A program made the position numbers and the translations under genes. Below, piece after piece: positions 17,170 through 25,501 of a stretch of 64,000 bases of DNA. How positions within the stretch are numbered: position 1 is the stretch's first letter; every line of letters begins with the position of its first letter. The stretch comes from Panacibacter ginsenosidivorans. Lineage in GTDB: Bacteria; Bacteroidota; Bacteroidia; Chitinophagales; Chitinophagaceae. The notes below the pieces were generated by a model that saw nothing but the letters and a program-made list of their open reading frames with translations, did not search any database and was not told where the DNA came from. The DNA is taken from contig NZ_CP042435.1 in assembly GCF_007971225.1 (NCBI RefSeq), positions 1,054,001 to 1,118,000 of the forward strand, read 5' to 3'.

Positions 17170-19140
17170 ATGAAAAGAATAATCTTACTCTTTCTTATCT
17201 CACTAATAACAATAGAAGTATTCAGCCAGGAACTAAGCCTCTCCTCCCCCGATCAAAAAATAACAGTAAACATTTCCCTAAGCAGTCAACTGAATTACGA
17301 TGTTATGGTAGACAGTAACATGATGATCAGCAACGGCACAATAGACATGCAACTTTCAAAGGAAATATTCTTGTCATATATTCTGTCGGTAAAATCCACC
17401 AAAACAAAAAACGTTAATGAGACCATCATTGCACAAATACCAGTAAGCAGAAAAAACATACCCGACCATTACAACGAACTTACCATTACATTCAAAAATA
17501 ATTTCGCAGTTATCTTCAGGGCATACAACGATGGCGTTGCTTACAGGATAGCCACCAACTTCAAAGACTCCATCACCGTTGTAAACGAAACAGCAGCATT
17601 CAATTTTGTAAACGGCGCACATGCCTATGCACCAGTCGTAACAAAAAGACCAGATGAGGATGTCTTCCACACCAGCTTCGAAGAACTCTATACACACAAA
17701 TCAATAGATAGCTTCTCCGCCAACGATTACATGTTCACACCGGTGCTCACAGAAACAGCAGACAATATCAAAGTCGCCATAACAGAATCTGATTTGGATG
17801 ATTATCCCGGCATGTTCCTGCAAGGCACTGCCGGCAATGGTTTCAGCGGAACCTTTGCACCTTATCCATTAGAAGAAAAAGTTGTAGAAGGCGATTACCC
17901 GCAAAAGGTTGTCACCAAACGTGCAGACTATATTGCCAAAACAAAAGGCACACGCAATTTTCCCTGGCGTGTAATGCTTATTGCAAGAGAAGATAAAGAA
18001 CTGCCCACCAACGATCTTGTCTATCGTCTTGCATCACCAACAAAGATTGAAAATGCATCATGGATCCATCCCGGCAAATGCACTGATGAATGGATCATCG
18101 ATATCAATCTTTTCAACGTTCCTTTCAAAAGCGGCATCAACACTGCTACTTACAAATACTATATCGATTTTGCCAAACGCTTTGGCTTAGACCGTATCAT
18201 GATGGATGCAGGCTGGAGTAACACCAAAGACCTCTTCGACATCAATCCCCATCTCAACATGGATACATTGGCTGCTTTTGCACAACAACAAGGCATAAAG
18301 CTCAGCATGTGGACACTCGCCATGACACTCGATAAACAACTCGACAGCGCCCTTAAACAATTTCAGCAATGGGGCGTAGATTTTATCATGACAGACTTCA
18401 TAGACCGCGACGATCAAAAGACTGTAAACTTTTATAAACGTATTACCGAAGCCTGCGCCAAAGCACATATCATGATCATGTTTCATGGCGCTTATCCACC
18501 CAAAGGTTTCAACCGCACTTACCCCAACAACATAACCCGTGAAGCCGTACTCGGCAGCGAATACAATGCATGGAGCGATAAACCCACCTCATCACACAAC
18601 TGCATCATTCCTTTTACACGCATGCTTGCCGGTCCGCTGGATTACGAACCTGGCTTGCTCGACAATGCCACACCGCAACAGTTTAAACCCATCTGGGGCA
18701 AGGTCATGAGCCAGACCACACGCTGCCAGCAACTCGCCATGTTTGTGGTGTACGATAACCCTTTGCAGATCTTCTCCGGCAATCCCTCGCAGGGTTTAAT
18801 GGAACCCGCATTCATGCAACTGCTCGGCTCCGTGCCTACCACCTGGGATACTACTATCATCACCGATGCCCGTGTAGGTGCATACATCATTACTGCACGC
18901 AAACACGGCAACTCCTGGTTCATCGCCGGCATTACAGATACCACTGCAAGAGATCTAACCGTTCCGCTTTCTTTTCTCTCTGCAGGCAATTACACCGCCA
19001 CTATTTGCAAAGACGGCATCAACGCAAACCGCAATGCAATGGATTATGCAATAGAAGAAAAAACATTAACCGCTAATGATGCGTTGCAAATACATCTTGC
19101 ACCGGGTGGAGGATTTTTGGTGGGGTTAAAGAAGGAATAA
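17170..19140 (+). CDS. Glycoside hydrolase family 97 enzyme, retaining-type signature
   Basis: 656 residues with a signal peptide (1 to about 20, ending EVFSQ). Domain order is typical of GH97: an N-terminal beta-super-sandwich, a TIM barrel from about 300 to 560 (MMDAGWSN, LSMWTLAMTL) and a C-terminal beta domain. In TDFIDRDDQ (408-416), D409 aligns with the nucleophile of retaining GH97 alpha-galactosidases; inverting SusB-type alpha-glucosidases have a different residue there. The protein is likely periplasmic and acts on alpha-linked sugars. It is a single gene with no SusC/SusD pair nearby. The upstream region carries strong hairpins. Confidence 0.88.
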   Translation: MKRIILLFLISLITIEVFSQELSLSSPDQKITVNISLSSQLNYDVMVDSNMMISNGTIDMQLSKEIFLSYILSVKSTKTKNVNETIIAQIPVSRKNIPDHYNELTITFKNNFAVIFRAYNDGVAYRIATNFKDSITVVNETAAFNFVNGAHAYAPVVTKRPDEDVFHTSFEELYTHKSIDSFSANDYMFTPVLTETADNIKVAITESDLDDYPGMFLQGTAGNGFSGTFAPYPLEEKVVEGDYPQKVVTKRADYIAKTKGTRNFPWRVMLIAREDKELPTNDLVYRLASPTKIENASWIHPGKCTDEWIIDINLFNVPFKSGINTATYKYYIDFAKRFGLDRIMMDAGWSNTKDLFDINPHLNMDTLAAFAQQQGIKLSMWTLAMTLDKQLDSALKQFQQWGVDFIMTDFIDRDDQKTVNFYKRITEACAKAHIMIMFHGAYPPKGFNRTYPNNITREAVLGSEYNAWSDKPTSSHNCIIPFTRMLAGPLDYEPGLLDNATPQQFKPIWGKVMSQTTRCQQLAMFVVYDNPLQIFSGNPSQGLMEPAFMQLLGSVPTTWDTTIITDARVGAYIITARKHGNSWFIAGITDTTARDLTVPLSFLSAGNYTATICKDGINANRNAMDYAIEEKTLTANDALQIHLAPGGGFLVGLKKE

Positions 19141-19176
19141 TTATGTAGCCAGCTTTAGTATTTCATGGCATCGCCT

Positions 19177-19196
19177 GTTGTGTCACTCACTTGTGC
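19177..19196 (-). repeat. Type B intergenic repeat
   Basis: GTTGTGTCACTCACTTGTGC, reverse orientation, 36 bases after the GH97 stop. The preceding text CATGGCATCGCCT matches the copy at 4465, so the repeat unit extends outward. Confidence 0.7.
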
Positions 19197-19250
19197 AGTT
19201 GAATCTCAAAGCTGCTATTCTTCAAAAAACTATATAAAAATTCTGTATTC

Positions 19251-21527
19251 TTAAGAGTTCATCTGTTTAATTATGTTTACAAAATTTTCGAATCCTCCTT
19301 TACTTTCTTTTAACGCCTGATTTATTTTATCAAAAGCCATAGCTAATTTAAATCTACGTTTCTGACCAGACCCTATATACTCAACCTCTTCTATTATTCC
19401 TGAATTTAATAAAACAGGCAGTAACTTTTCGATAAAATAAGTTGCTTTATTTCCAAGCCGAATTTTAAACACATTATCATTAAGATGCGAGCCTCTTATA
19501 AATCTTCTTAAAATTTTTTGAACAATTTCAAGGTCGTCATCAATTACACTTTCTTGAGTCACTTGATCAATTTGTTCTTGAACATCTTCTATATCTGGAA
19601 AAATAAAACCTATTTCTGTAAGTTCTTTTTCAATGTGTAGAGGATCATAGAAACTTAAATCCGTTGTTCTATTTTGTACTGAAAATATTTCCGAATTTTT
19701 GATTACAACATTTTTAATTTCAACATGATCAGAATCTATCTCAATCCCATCAAATGTACATGAGTCAAATATACAATTCTTAATAACTGAAGCGGAAATT
19801 GCAGTTATTTGAAAATAAGAATTTGTAAATGATAATTGATCTAAATTAACTCCGACTAAACTGTTTGAAGGAAATGAATAATTATCTAAAATGATTCCAT
19901 TTGAATTTTCTGAAGATAAAATTTTAAGGATTAAATTACCACAATTCTCTTTTACAAAGGATGTTGGGCCTTCATTTAATTGAATAATATTTAAGATTCT
20001 AACAACATCTTTAATCTCAATTTTTTGTTGCTTACATCGGACTATTATCGTATCAACAGTTGGATTAAAAATTAATCCCTTTCTCATCAGGTTTTTGAAA
20101 TTTGAAATATCATCTTTTTTCAGAGCATTAAAAAAAGCAATTCCCAAAAAGAATTGTTGAAATTCTTCATGATCAAATTTCAAATGATTTAAATTTTGAT
20201 CTGATTTAATTAATAAGGCATGTTGCCTTAGTCTTTCTTTAACTTGCCTGCTTGTTCTAACATTAAATTGCTGAGACTCGGAATATAAGTCTGCCAATAA
20301 ATCAATAATATTTAGAGATAATGAGTCCGTACTATTAAACCACATTTCTTCTGAAATGATTCCTAATAAATCGTAGTGTTGCTCAACTGTCAATAAAGGC
20401 TTAAAGGGTTCTCCCGAAGTGTCGATCCATTTTGTATCTGCTTCTCTAGTTATTATTGCATCAACAAAATTTGGGAAATATTCTGAAGAACTTTCGAACA
20501 CCGATGTTATCTTTTGTAATTCACTTGTTGAAGGAACAACATCCAAAAGTCGATTTACTAATACAGGTCTAGTTAATAAAGGATGGTTTGCTCCTAATCT
20601 TTCAGATACAATTTCATAAATCGTTTCAGCATCTTCAACATTTCTTGAAAAAGCGTATTCAATAAATTGGTCTTTACTCCATCTATCAATTGAAATTTTA
20701 GAAAATGAAACAGAATTCGACCCAATAGTATCAAAAAGCCTTGCTTGTGAGCTAAAACTTTTATAGTCAAAGTAGGCTTTACGAGCTGCAATTAGAATAT
20801 TACCATTTGATTCAAGCTTACTCATTAGCTGACCCGTTGCAGACAAGGCTTCGCCTGAAGAGTTTTCCATAAACATTTCTTCAAATCCATCAAAAGCGGG
20901 GACTATTAAACCCAATTTTACCAACTCAATAAATGATTCATAATAAAATGATCTAAATCTCAATCTATTGACCAAAGAGGCAATCACGATATCATCAAAT
21001 CTAAGGAATGGTCTCCCCCCAAGTGGAATGGGAACTAATAACCAGTTAATTTCTTTCTTTTTAAATAAGTTAGCTTGTGTGGAAGCCAGATGATTAATAA
21101 TTGTCGTTTTGCCTTCACCCGCATCAGAAGTAAGATAAATAACATCAGTTGTACCAGGTATTTTTCTACTTAATTTTTCCTGAAGACAATTTATAACATT
21201 TGAAGTGGGTTTTTCAATTTCAGAAGGATCTGTATCTATGTCATCTAAGAGAAGCCCCGTAGGGTTTATGAAATCACCAATCGGTCTTATATATTCTTTA
21301 ATCCTATCAGCGAGTATTTCTAGCTGAGCTATTCTTATTGAAATCCATATAAGGGCTTTTAATTCATTCTCATCTTCTTTTATATATAATTCACCATCTT
21401 TTATTAAAACATCTGCCGAAATAATATCGCCTCTTATTATGGCCGTAAGTTTACCTTTTGTTATTTCAACATCCGATGCGTTATCAGCGAAGGATACAAG
21501 AATTCGCTTCAAGTCCTGTATATTCAT
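19251..21527 (-). CDS. NACHT-like STAND NTPase with pentapeptide-like and winged-helix-like C-terminus
   Basis: 758 residues. After a helical N-terminal region (about 1-110) comes a P-loop NTPase with Walker A SDAGEGKTT (134-142) and a NACHT-style Walker B IVPAFDGFEEMF (208-219). The sensor strand ILIAARKAYF (244-253) and helical ARC-like regions (about 280-470) follow. Residues about 545-615 have pentapeptide/beta-helix-like spacing (SFPSN, SLVGV, NLDQL, SFTNS, CIFDSCTFDG). Residues about 665-735 look like a winged helix. No membrane segment or nuclease motif is seen. Known STAND NTPases act as sensors and switches in immunity. The gene starts at the base following the NYN gene stop, so the two are one operon and probably one system. 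AT-rich, with no close housekeeping neighbours. Confidence 0.75.
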   Translation of the reverse strand: MNIQDLKRILVSFADNASDVEITKGKLTAIIRGDIISADVLIKDGELYIKEDENELKALIWISIRIAQLEILADRIKEYIRPIGDFINPTGLLLDDIDTDPSEIEKPTSNVINCLQEKLSRKIPGTTDVIYLTSDAGEGKTTIINHLASTQANLFKKKEINWLLVPIPLGGRPFLRFDDIVIASLVNRLRFRSFYYESFIELVKLGLIVPAFDGFEEMFMENSSGEALSATGQLMSKLESNGNILIAARKAYFDYKSFSSQARLFDTIGSNSVSFSKISIDRWSKDQFIEYAFSRNVEDAETIYEIVSERLGANHPLLTRPVLVNRLLDVVPSTSELQKITSVFESSSEYFPNFVDAIITREADTKWIDTSGEPFKPLLTVEQHYDLLGIISEEMWFNSTDSLSLNIIDLLADLYSESQQFNVRTSRQVKERLRQHALLIKSDQNLNHLKFDHEEFQQFFLGIAFFNALKKDDISNFKNLMRKGLIFNPTVDTIIVRCKQQKIEIKDVVRILNIIQLNEGPTSFVKENCGNLILKILSSENSNGIILDNYSFPSNSLVGVNLDQLSFTNSYFQITAISASVIKNCIFDSCTFDGIEIDSDHVEIKNVVIKNSEIFSVQNRTTDLSFYDPLHIEKELTEIGFIFPDIEDVQEQIDQVTQESVIDDDLEIVQKILRRFIRGSHLNDNVFKIRLGNKATYFIEKLLPVLLNSGIIEEVEYIGSGQKRRFKLAMAFDKINQALKESKGGFENFVNIIKQMNS

Positions 21528-22226
21528 TTAAAGATTTTTTTGAAAATAATTTGCAGTAACTGTTCTGGAATAATGCGTTGGCGTTGCTCTTGGTTTTGTT
21601 TGCATATGATATACTTTAGCGCCACCCATGACCCCTGCTAAAATACCAGGCCATAAATCATCATCAGAAGACACGACACTGACTATTCTATTACTCTGAC
21701 AAATATTAATTAAATCAGAAGTTAACATTGTATCAACTAATTTTTGTTCTTGTCGAAAAATAATATGTTCCGGTCGAATAGTATTACAGGTATTACACTT
21801 GTTTAATTGAAAAAAATTATATACTTCCACAATTGGACAATTTGTGATTAAACAGCCTTTTAATCGAGGATTATGTGATTGTACACCAGAAGGAAATCCT
21901 CTTCGCCGAAACGTATTAAACAGTTCAATTCTCGGGGCTGAAGTTAAACTAGTCGCAAGCTCAATATTTACAATAACAGTTGTTTTGTTGTCAGAAAGCA
22001 TTTCTGTTCGAGGAAAATCTCGCATAATTTCTGCATTCAAATTTTGAGCCTTTCTAGTTATATTGTTATTCTCATACCACCCGCCGTATAACCTTATGGT
22101 AATATTTTTATCCTTTATCTCAGTAGGTGAAAATTTACTTATTAGCTTTCCACTTAGATCAATTAATTGACGAGATGTGTCTTGGTAAGATAAATTATCG
22201 TAATCTATTAGAACGTGAAATGGCAT
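21528..22226 (-). CDS. NYN-domain (PIN-like) predicted ribonuclease
   Basis: 232 residues that read as a NYN/LabA-like nuclease of the PIN superfamily. D8 and D10 lie in HVLIDYDNL at the first strand. K162 and D165 lie in QKLVDTMLTSDLI, and D188-D190 in VVSSDDDLW, which together give the acidic metal-binding pocket. A four-cysteine cluster (C125, C130, C144, C147, the last two as CNTC) between strands could bind zinc and is an insertion relative to minimal NYN domains. Such enzymes cleave RNA in the cytoplasm. It is directly followed, with no gap, by the NACHT-like NTPase, so the NTPase may control this nuclease. The RNA target is unknown. Confidence 0.72.
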   Translation of the reverse strand: MPFHVLIDYDNLSYQDTSRQLIDLSGKLISKFSPTEIKDKNITIRLYGGWYENNNITRKAQNLNAEIMRDFPRTEMLSDNKTTVIVNIELATSLTSAPRIELFNTFRRRGFPSGVQSHNPRLKGCLITNCPIVEVYNFFQLNKCNTCNTIRPEHIIFRQEQKLVDTMLTSDLINICQSNRIVSVVSSDDDLWPGILAGVMGGAKVYHMQTKPRATPTHYSRTVTANYFQKNL

Positions 22227-22320
22227 ACTCTTTTAAGGGCAAATCGTTATTTTAAAACGAAAAGATAAAAAAATAATTGAGATGCATAACATTTAATTAC
22301 TCACACTTACTCCCAATTAA

Positions 22321-22404
22321 TCTAAGGTAATGTTTGAAATCCTAAATAATTTCTCCAAATGGTCTAAGATACTGTCTCTAATTCCAAATAATATCTGTAT
22401 TAAT
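22321..22404. repeat. Imperfect tandem repeat, two 42-base copies
   Basis: Copy 1 at 22321-22362 begins TCTAAGGTAATGTTTGAAAT; copy 2 at 22363-22404 begins TCTAAGATACTGTCTCTAAT. They share TCTAAG, AAT-CC/TCC and AAATAAT blocks in register. It lies between the NYN gene start and the next gene end. Confidence 0.5.
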
Positions 22405-22460
22405 TTTGCAAAAGCCGAGAGGATGCAAACGGCGATACAAGCACTTTAGAAACCAAAATG

Positions 22461-22895
22461 CTAATTGCTTTTGGGAACATCAGGTCTGAACAAACTTGAT
22501 AGAAAAGAGATAAAAAAGCCCGCCACAATGAAATTATGAAACCAATAAATCCAATTTGCTGCTCTGCTTATTGGCTTCATATCACTAAATGTAGTTGTAT
22601 ACGAAACCATTTGCGAAAAAGTCCAGAACTTTCCATTTTTTATATTTGTATCAGACTGTTGATATTCATTTTGTTTAGTAGTCAAGTCGCCTAGAAGAGA
22701 TTTTAAATAGTCCTTGATGCTTACTTGTTCATCTCTTATTGCTGGGAAAATTAAAATAAATTTTCCTTTGAAATTACATATCACATATTCATATACTGTA
22801 CCAGGATGATCTGCTACAACACCTGATCTTCCTCTTTTTATTAAATAAAAAGTATCAATAACTATTATGTTGTCCTTTCTCCGCAATGTCTCCAT
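22461..22895 (-). CDS. Unknown C-tail-anchored membrane protein, probably 5'-truncated
   Basis: 144 residues, not recognised. A soluble N-terminal part (DTFYLIKRGRSGVVADHPGT, then YVICNFKGKFILIFP) leads to a single membrane segment at about 113-135 and a short basic tail. The first six or seven codons, including the only usable start (22895), lie inside a 150-base imperfect palindrome (22876-23026). This suggests that the repeat replaced or cut the original 5' end. It may still be expressed from a repeat-borne start, or it may be a fragment. The upstream neighbour reading in the same direction is a PKD lipoprotein. Confidence 0.45.
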   Translation of the reverse strand: METLRRKDNIIVIDTFYLIKRGRSGVVADHPGTVYEYVICNFKGKFILIFPAIRDEQVSIKDYLKSLLGDLTTKQNEYQQSDTNIKNGKFWTFSQMVSYTTTFSDMKPISRAANWIYWFHNFIVAGFFISFLSSLFRPDVPKSN

Positions 22896-23026
22896 GCAGG
22901 TTTTGTGCGCAGCTTATGGGACATTGCGGTTCGGTTACCGCAATTACTATCCGCATAATCTTTACCAACGATACCGCAACGTCCCCGGCTAACACACAAA
23001 CCTTTGGGGAGACAATGCGGAAAAAA
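22876..23026. repeat. Type E long imperfect palindrome, copy 1
   Basis: The left end TTTCTCCGCAATGTCTCC and the right end GGGGAGACAATGCGGAAAAA are inverted repeats. Inside, GGACATTGCGGT pairs with ACCGCAACGTCC. The whole 151 bases can fold on itself. A second copy at 25102-25254 shares most positions, including GCGGTTCGGTT and GCATAATCTTTACCAAC. It resembles a MITE without a coding region. Confidence 0.7.
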
Positions 23027-23065
23027 CATAAACGAATCTGCATATTGCTGCATATAGTTCAGAAC

Positions 23066-23085
23066 GTACAAGTGAGTGACACAAC
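23066..23085 (+). repeat. Type B intergenic repeat
   Basis: An exact type B core followed by GAAAGCTAC, just 3' (minus strand) of the PKD lipoprotein gene. Confidence 0.75.
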
Positions 23086-23183
23086 GAAAGCTACATAATA
23101 TTACAAATGCAAAAAATTATACAGCTTTCTAAAGTTCCTTTTGGAGCAGAGATATTGATAACATAGTAGCAAGATATAACCAC

Positions 23184-24653
23184 TTATCTTAATTGGCCAT
23201 CTGATGCAATGCGTGTGATAAAAATGCCAAAGTCAGTTACATTAATATCATCGCCATAACTTACAGCAATAAAATCATTACTGCTGCGGATGATATTTTG
23301 ACATGATCTTGTGAATGATCCGTATGTGGATGTACAGGTTACTATCGTTCCGGGAATCTGTGCTCCCCAGTTCCAGCTTCCATTTTTATCAGTTTTATCA
23401 GCGCTTCCATGTTCATGAGATAAGCCGGAAGCCAAATAATAATTATTTCCATAACCAACAATAGAGTTGATATGGTAATCATTTCCAAAATTAATGGGTT
23501 GAAGATAATCAAGGTTGCTATTAAAACTGTAAACATCACCACCGGTTTTTATGTAGGCCCAATAGGTACCATCTGCTGCCGCAATCATTGCAGGAGCACC
23601 AATTTTGGCTTTTAAGTCGATGGGTAAAATTTTTTGTTGCGTAATGTTGCCGTTAAAATCAACTTGTGTTACTATAAGTTCAGGTGCAGAAGGAAGTATA
23701 TATTGATTTCTAAGAGCAGAAAATAAATAGCCTGTACTGGTTTCGATAATGTTACCTGCATTGCTAATGTAGGGCTTGCTGCCAAGTGATATTCTCCACT
23801 CCTCCTGGCCATTGGCATCACATTTAACTGCGGTAGTGTAACCACCATCAGAAACATAACTATCTCCTATCGTAATGAAACCATTGTCACTGGTTTGCAT
23901 TGAAAAATAGTTTTTACCCTGCACGCCCAGGTATTTTTCCCATAACAGATTACCTGACTGATCAATAAGGGATAAAGCATATTGTGAGGTGTTTCCATCA
24001 TTGTAATTACCGGAAAGTATATAGTTACCGGAATTTGTTTTTTGAAGACTGGCTAATCTGATATTTCCTGTTAGTGTGTTACTATAAACAGTGTTTAACA
24101 AGCTATCTGTTTGCAACAGCGTATATGAATATGTATTCTGGCTAAAATTGCTAAATAAGACCATTGCACCATCATTAACTGCATTATCGGCACCCATAAC
24201 ATCAATGGTAGTATGAGAAAAATTATAACCTTTCTGACCAATAATAACACGAACATACCTTGTAAGTGTATCCCGTGGAATACTGTCGTAAAAAGTGGTA
24301 AGTGTTACTTTATAAGTGCCCGCAAGGTGATATGAATGAGAAGGGTTAGTTTCAGCACTAAAATTGTTATCTCCGAACGTCCAGTAATAGCTTACTTTTT
24401 TACCAGTATCAGAATTATTTATAAAATCCATTGGTGTATCATAGTATTGCAAGGTATCTGTAACGGAAGATGCATTGCAGTGTCCCTGAATAGAAAAATT
24501 TGCTCTTACAAAGGGAGTATCTTTGTGTATAACAGGTACTGAATCTGTTGGGTCAGGGTCTTGTGGAGTAATTGAATCTTTTGCTTTTGAACAGGAAAAA
24601 AAAATAGATAATGAGCAGAGTGAAAGGGTGAAAACAACAACAATTTTCTTCAT
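23184..24653 (-). CDS. PKD-domain lipoprotein
   Basis: 489 residues with a lipoprotein signal (LSLCSLSIFFSCSKAKD, attachment Cys near 20). A PKD-like beta-sandwich lies at about 50-140, recognisable by YYWTFGDNNFSAETNPSHSY followed by AGTYKVTLT. The rest is a repeated-strand region of about 340 residues with motifs such as GYNFSHTTIDVMG, GNYILSGNYNDG and NGFITIGDSYVSDGG. It reads like a beta-propeller with Asp-box/Kelch-like repeats. It is probably displayed on the outer membrane. It lies between two repeat-rich intergenic stretches. The ligand is unknown. Confidence 0.72.
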   Translation of the reverse strand: MKKIVVVFTLSLCSLSIFFSCSKAKDSITPQDPDPTDSVPVIHKDTPFVRANFSIQGHCNASSVTDTLQYYDTPMDFINNSDTGKKVSYYWTFGDNNFSAETNPSHSYHLAGTYKVTLTTFYDSIPRDTLTRYVRVIIGQKGYNFSHTTIDVMGADNAVNDGAMVLFSNFSQNTYSYTLLQTDSLLNTVYSNTLTGNIRLASLQKTNSGNYILSGNYNDGNTSQYALSLIDQSGNLLWEKYLGVQGKNYFSMQTSDNGFITIGDSYVSDGGYTTAVKCDANGQEEWRISLGSKPYISNAGNIIETSTGYLFSALRNQYILPSAPELIVTQVDFNGNITQQKILPIDLKAKIGAPAMIAAADGTYWAYIKTGGDVYSFNSNLDYLQPINFGNDYHINSIVGYGNNYYLASGLSHEHGSADKTDKNGSWNWGAQIPGTIVTCTSTYGSFTRSCQNIIRSSNDFIAVSYGDDINVTDFGIFITRIASDGQLR

Positions 24654-24739
24654 AACTAAATGTAGGGTTAAATAGTTTCTTGATTTGATACCCGAAGATA
24701 AATAACGCCCTTAAATTTTTATTTATTTTTTCTTTCTTA

Positions 24740-24901
24740 CTCTGCGAGTCTCTTTACTCCACGAGTCTCCAAATAACTACCTTCTCAGGCGAGTGTCTAC
24801 AGCTATGTGTACTGGCTTTGTGGCACTTGCCGTATAGATAACAATAACAACAAGGAGAGTCCGCTGCACACGATTCTATACACATGAGACTCGCCTGAGA
24901 A
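24740..24901. repeat. Type D palindromic element, copy 1
   Basis: TTCTCAGGCGAGTGTC (24782-24797) and GAGACTCGCCTGAGAA (24886-24901) are inverted with one mismatch, about 88 bases apart. Between them lies the conserved GCTATGTGTACTGGCTTTGT, then ACAACAAGGAGAGTCCGCTG. Left of them, CGAGTCTC is present twice. Relatives lie at 27389, 29636 and 31001. Confidence 0.65.
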
Positions 24902-24989
24902 ACGATACACATTACCAACTCTGTTTATGCGCCATTATCGTTTTACTTAGTACTACACATGCTTTTCATTGCTGCATAAAGAAAAAAAC

Positions 24990-25009
24990 GTACAAGTGAG
25001 TGACACAAC
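24990..25009 (+). repeat. Type B intergenic repeat
   Basis: An exact type B core followed by AAAAGCTTAATTGT and, further on, TGCCGG: the extended form shared with 35310 and 39726. Confidence 0.75.
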
Positions 25010-25101
25010 AAAAGCTTAATTGTACAACAACTGCCGGTTAAATAACCACCTGGCAAAACAATTAAGTGGGCTAAAAATCAGTACCTGTTTTAGGGTATGC
25101 T

Positions 25102-25254
25102 CTTTCGCCGCGAACGTCTCCATGCGTGACTTTGTGCGTAGTTTATGGGATGTTGCGGTTCGGTTGCCGTAGTTACTATCTGCATAATCTTTACCAACAA
25201 TACCGCAATATCCTCGGCTAATGCACAAATCTTTGGAGAGGCAATGCGGAGAAA
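25102..25254. repeat. Type E long imperfect palindrome, copy 2
   Basis: CTTTCGCCGCGAACGTCTCC at the left and GGAGAGGCAATGCGGAGAAA at the right. The inner TTGCGGTTCGGTTGCCG and TAATCTTTACCAACAATACC match copy 1 closely. Differences between the copies are mostly single bases, several of them in stem positions. Confidence 0.7.
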
Positions 25255-25501
25255 TCTGTCGCTACAAATATTCTACCTGACACAATTGCCTGCTTTCTCC
25301 GAGAGGCTTTCTTTGTTGCGGAAAAATAAACAATTATCATCCAGTGAGTTGTTGGCAATTAGTTTTTAACTACTTTAAATTAGGTCTTGCAAATGACAAA
25401 CAAGATAATTATATTTAAAGTGTATAAGATTCTTTGCTGCCAGTCTAAAAATATACCGGATCAAACACAAAAACTTTCAATGCTAATAAATTTACAGTTT
25501 A

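Larger units (their letters stand above)
24654..25501. other. 848-base repeat-filled region without genes
   Basis: It holds a type D palindromic element (24740-24901), a type B repeat (24990-25009) and a full type E palindrome (25102-25254). A type E end fragment follows (CTTTCTCCGAGAGG through TTGCGGAAAAA, near 25280-25327). The remaining sequence is AT-rich with no convincing reading frame. It looks like a hot spot for these elements in front of the PycTM-like gene. Confidence 0.6.
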
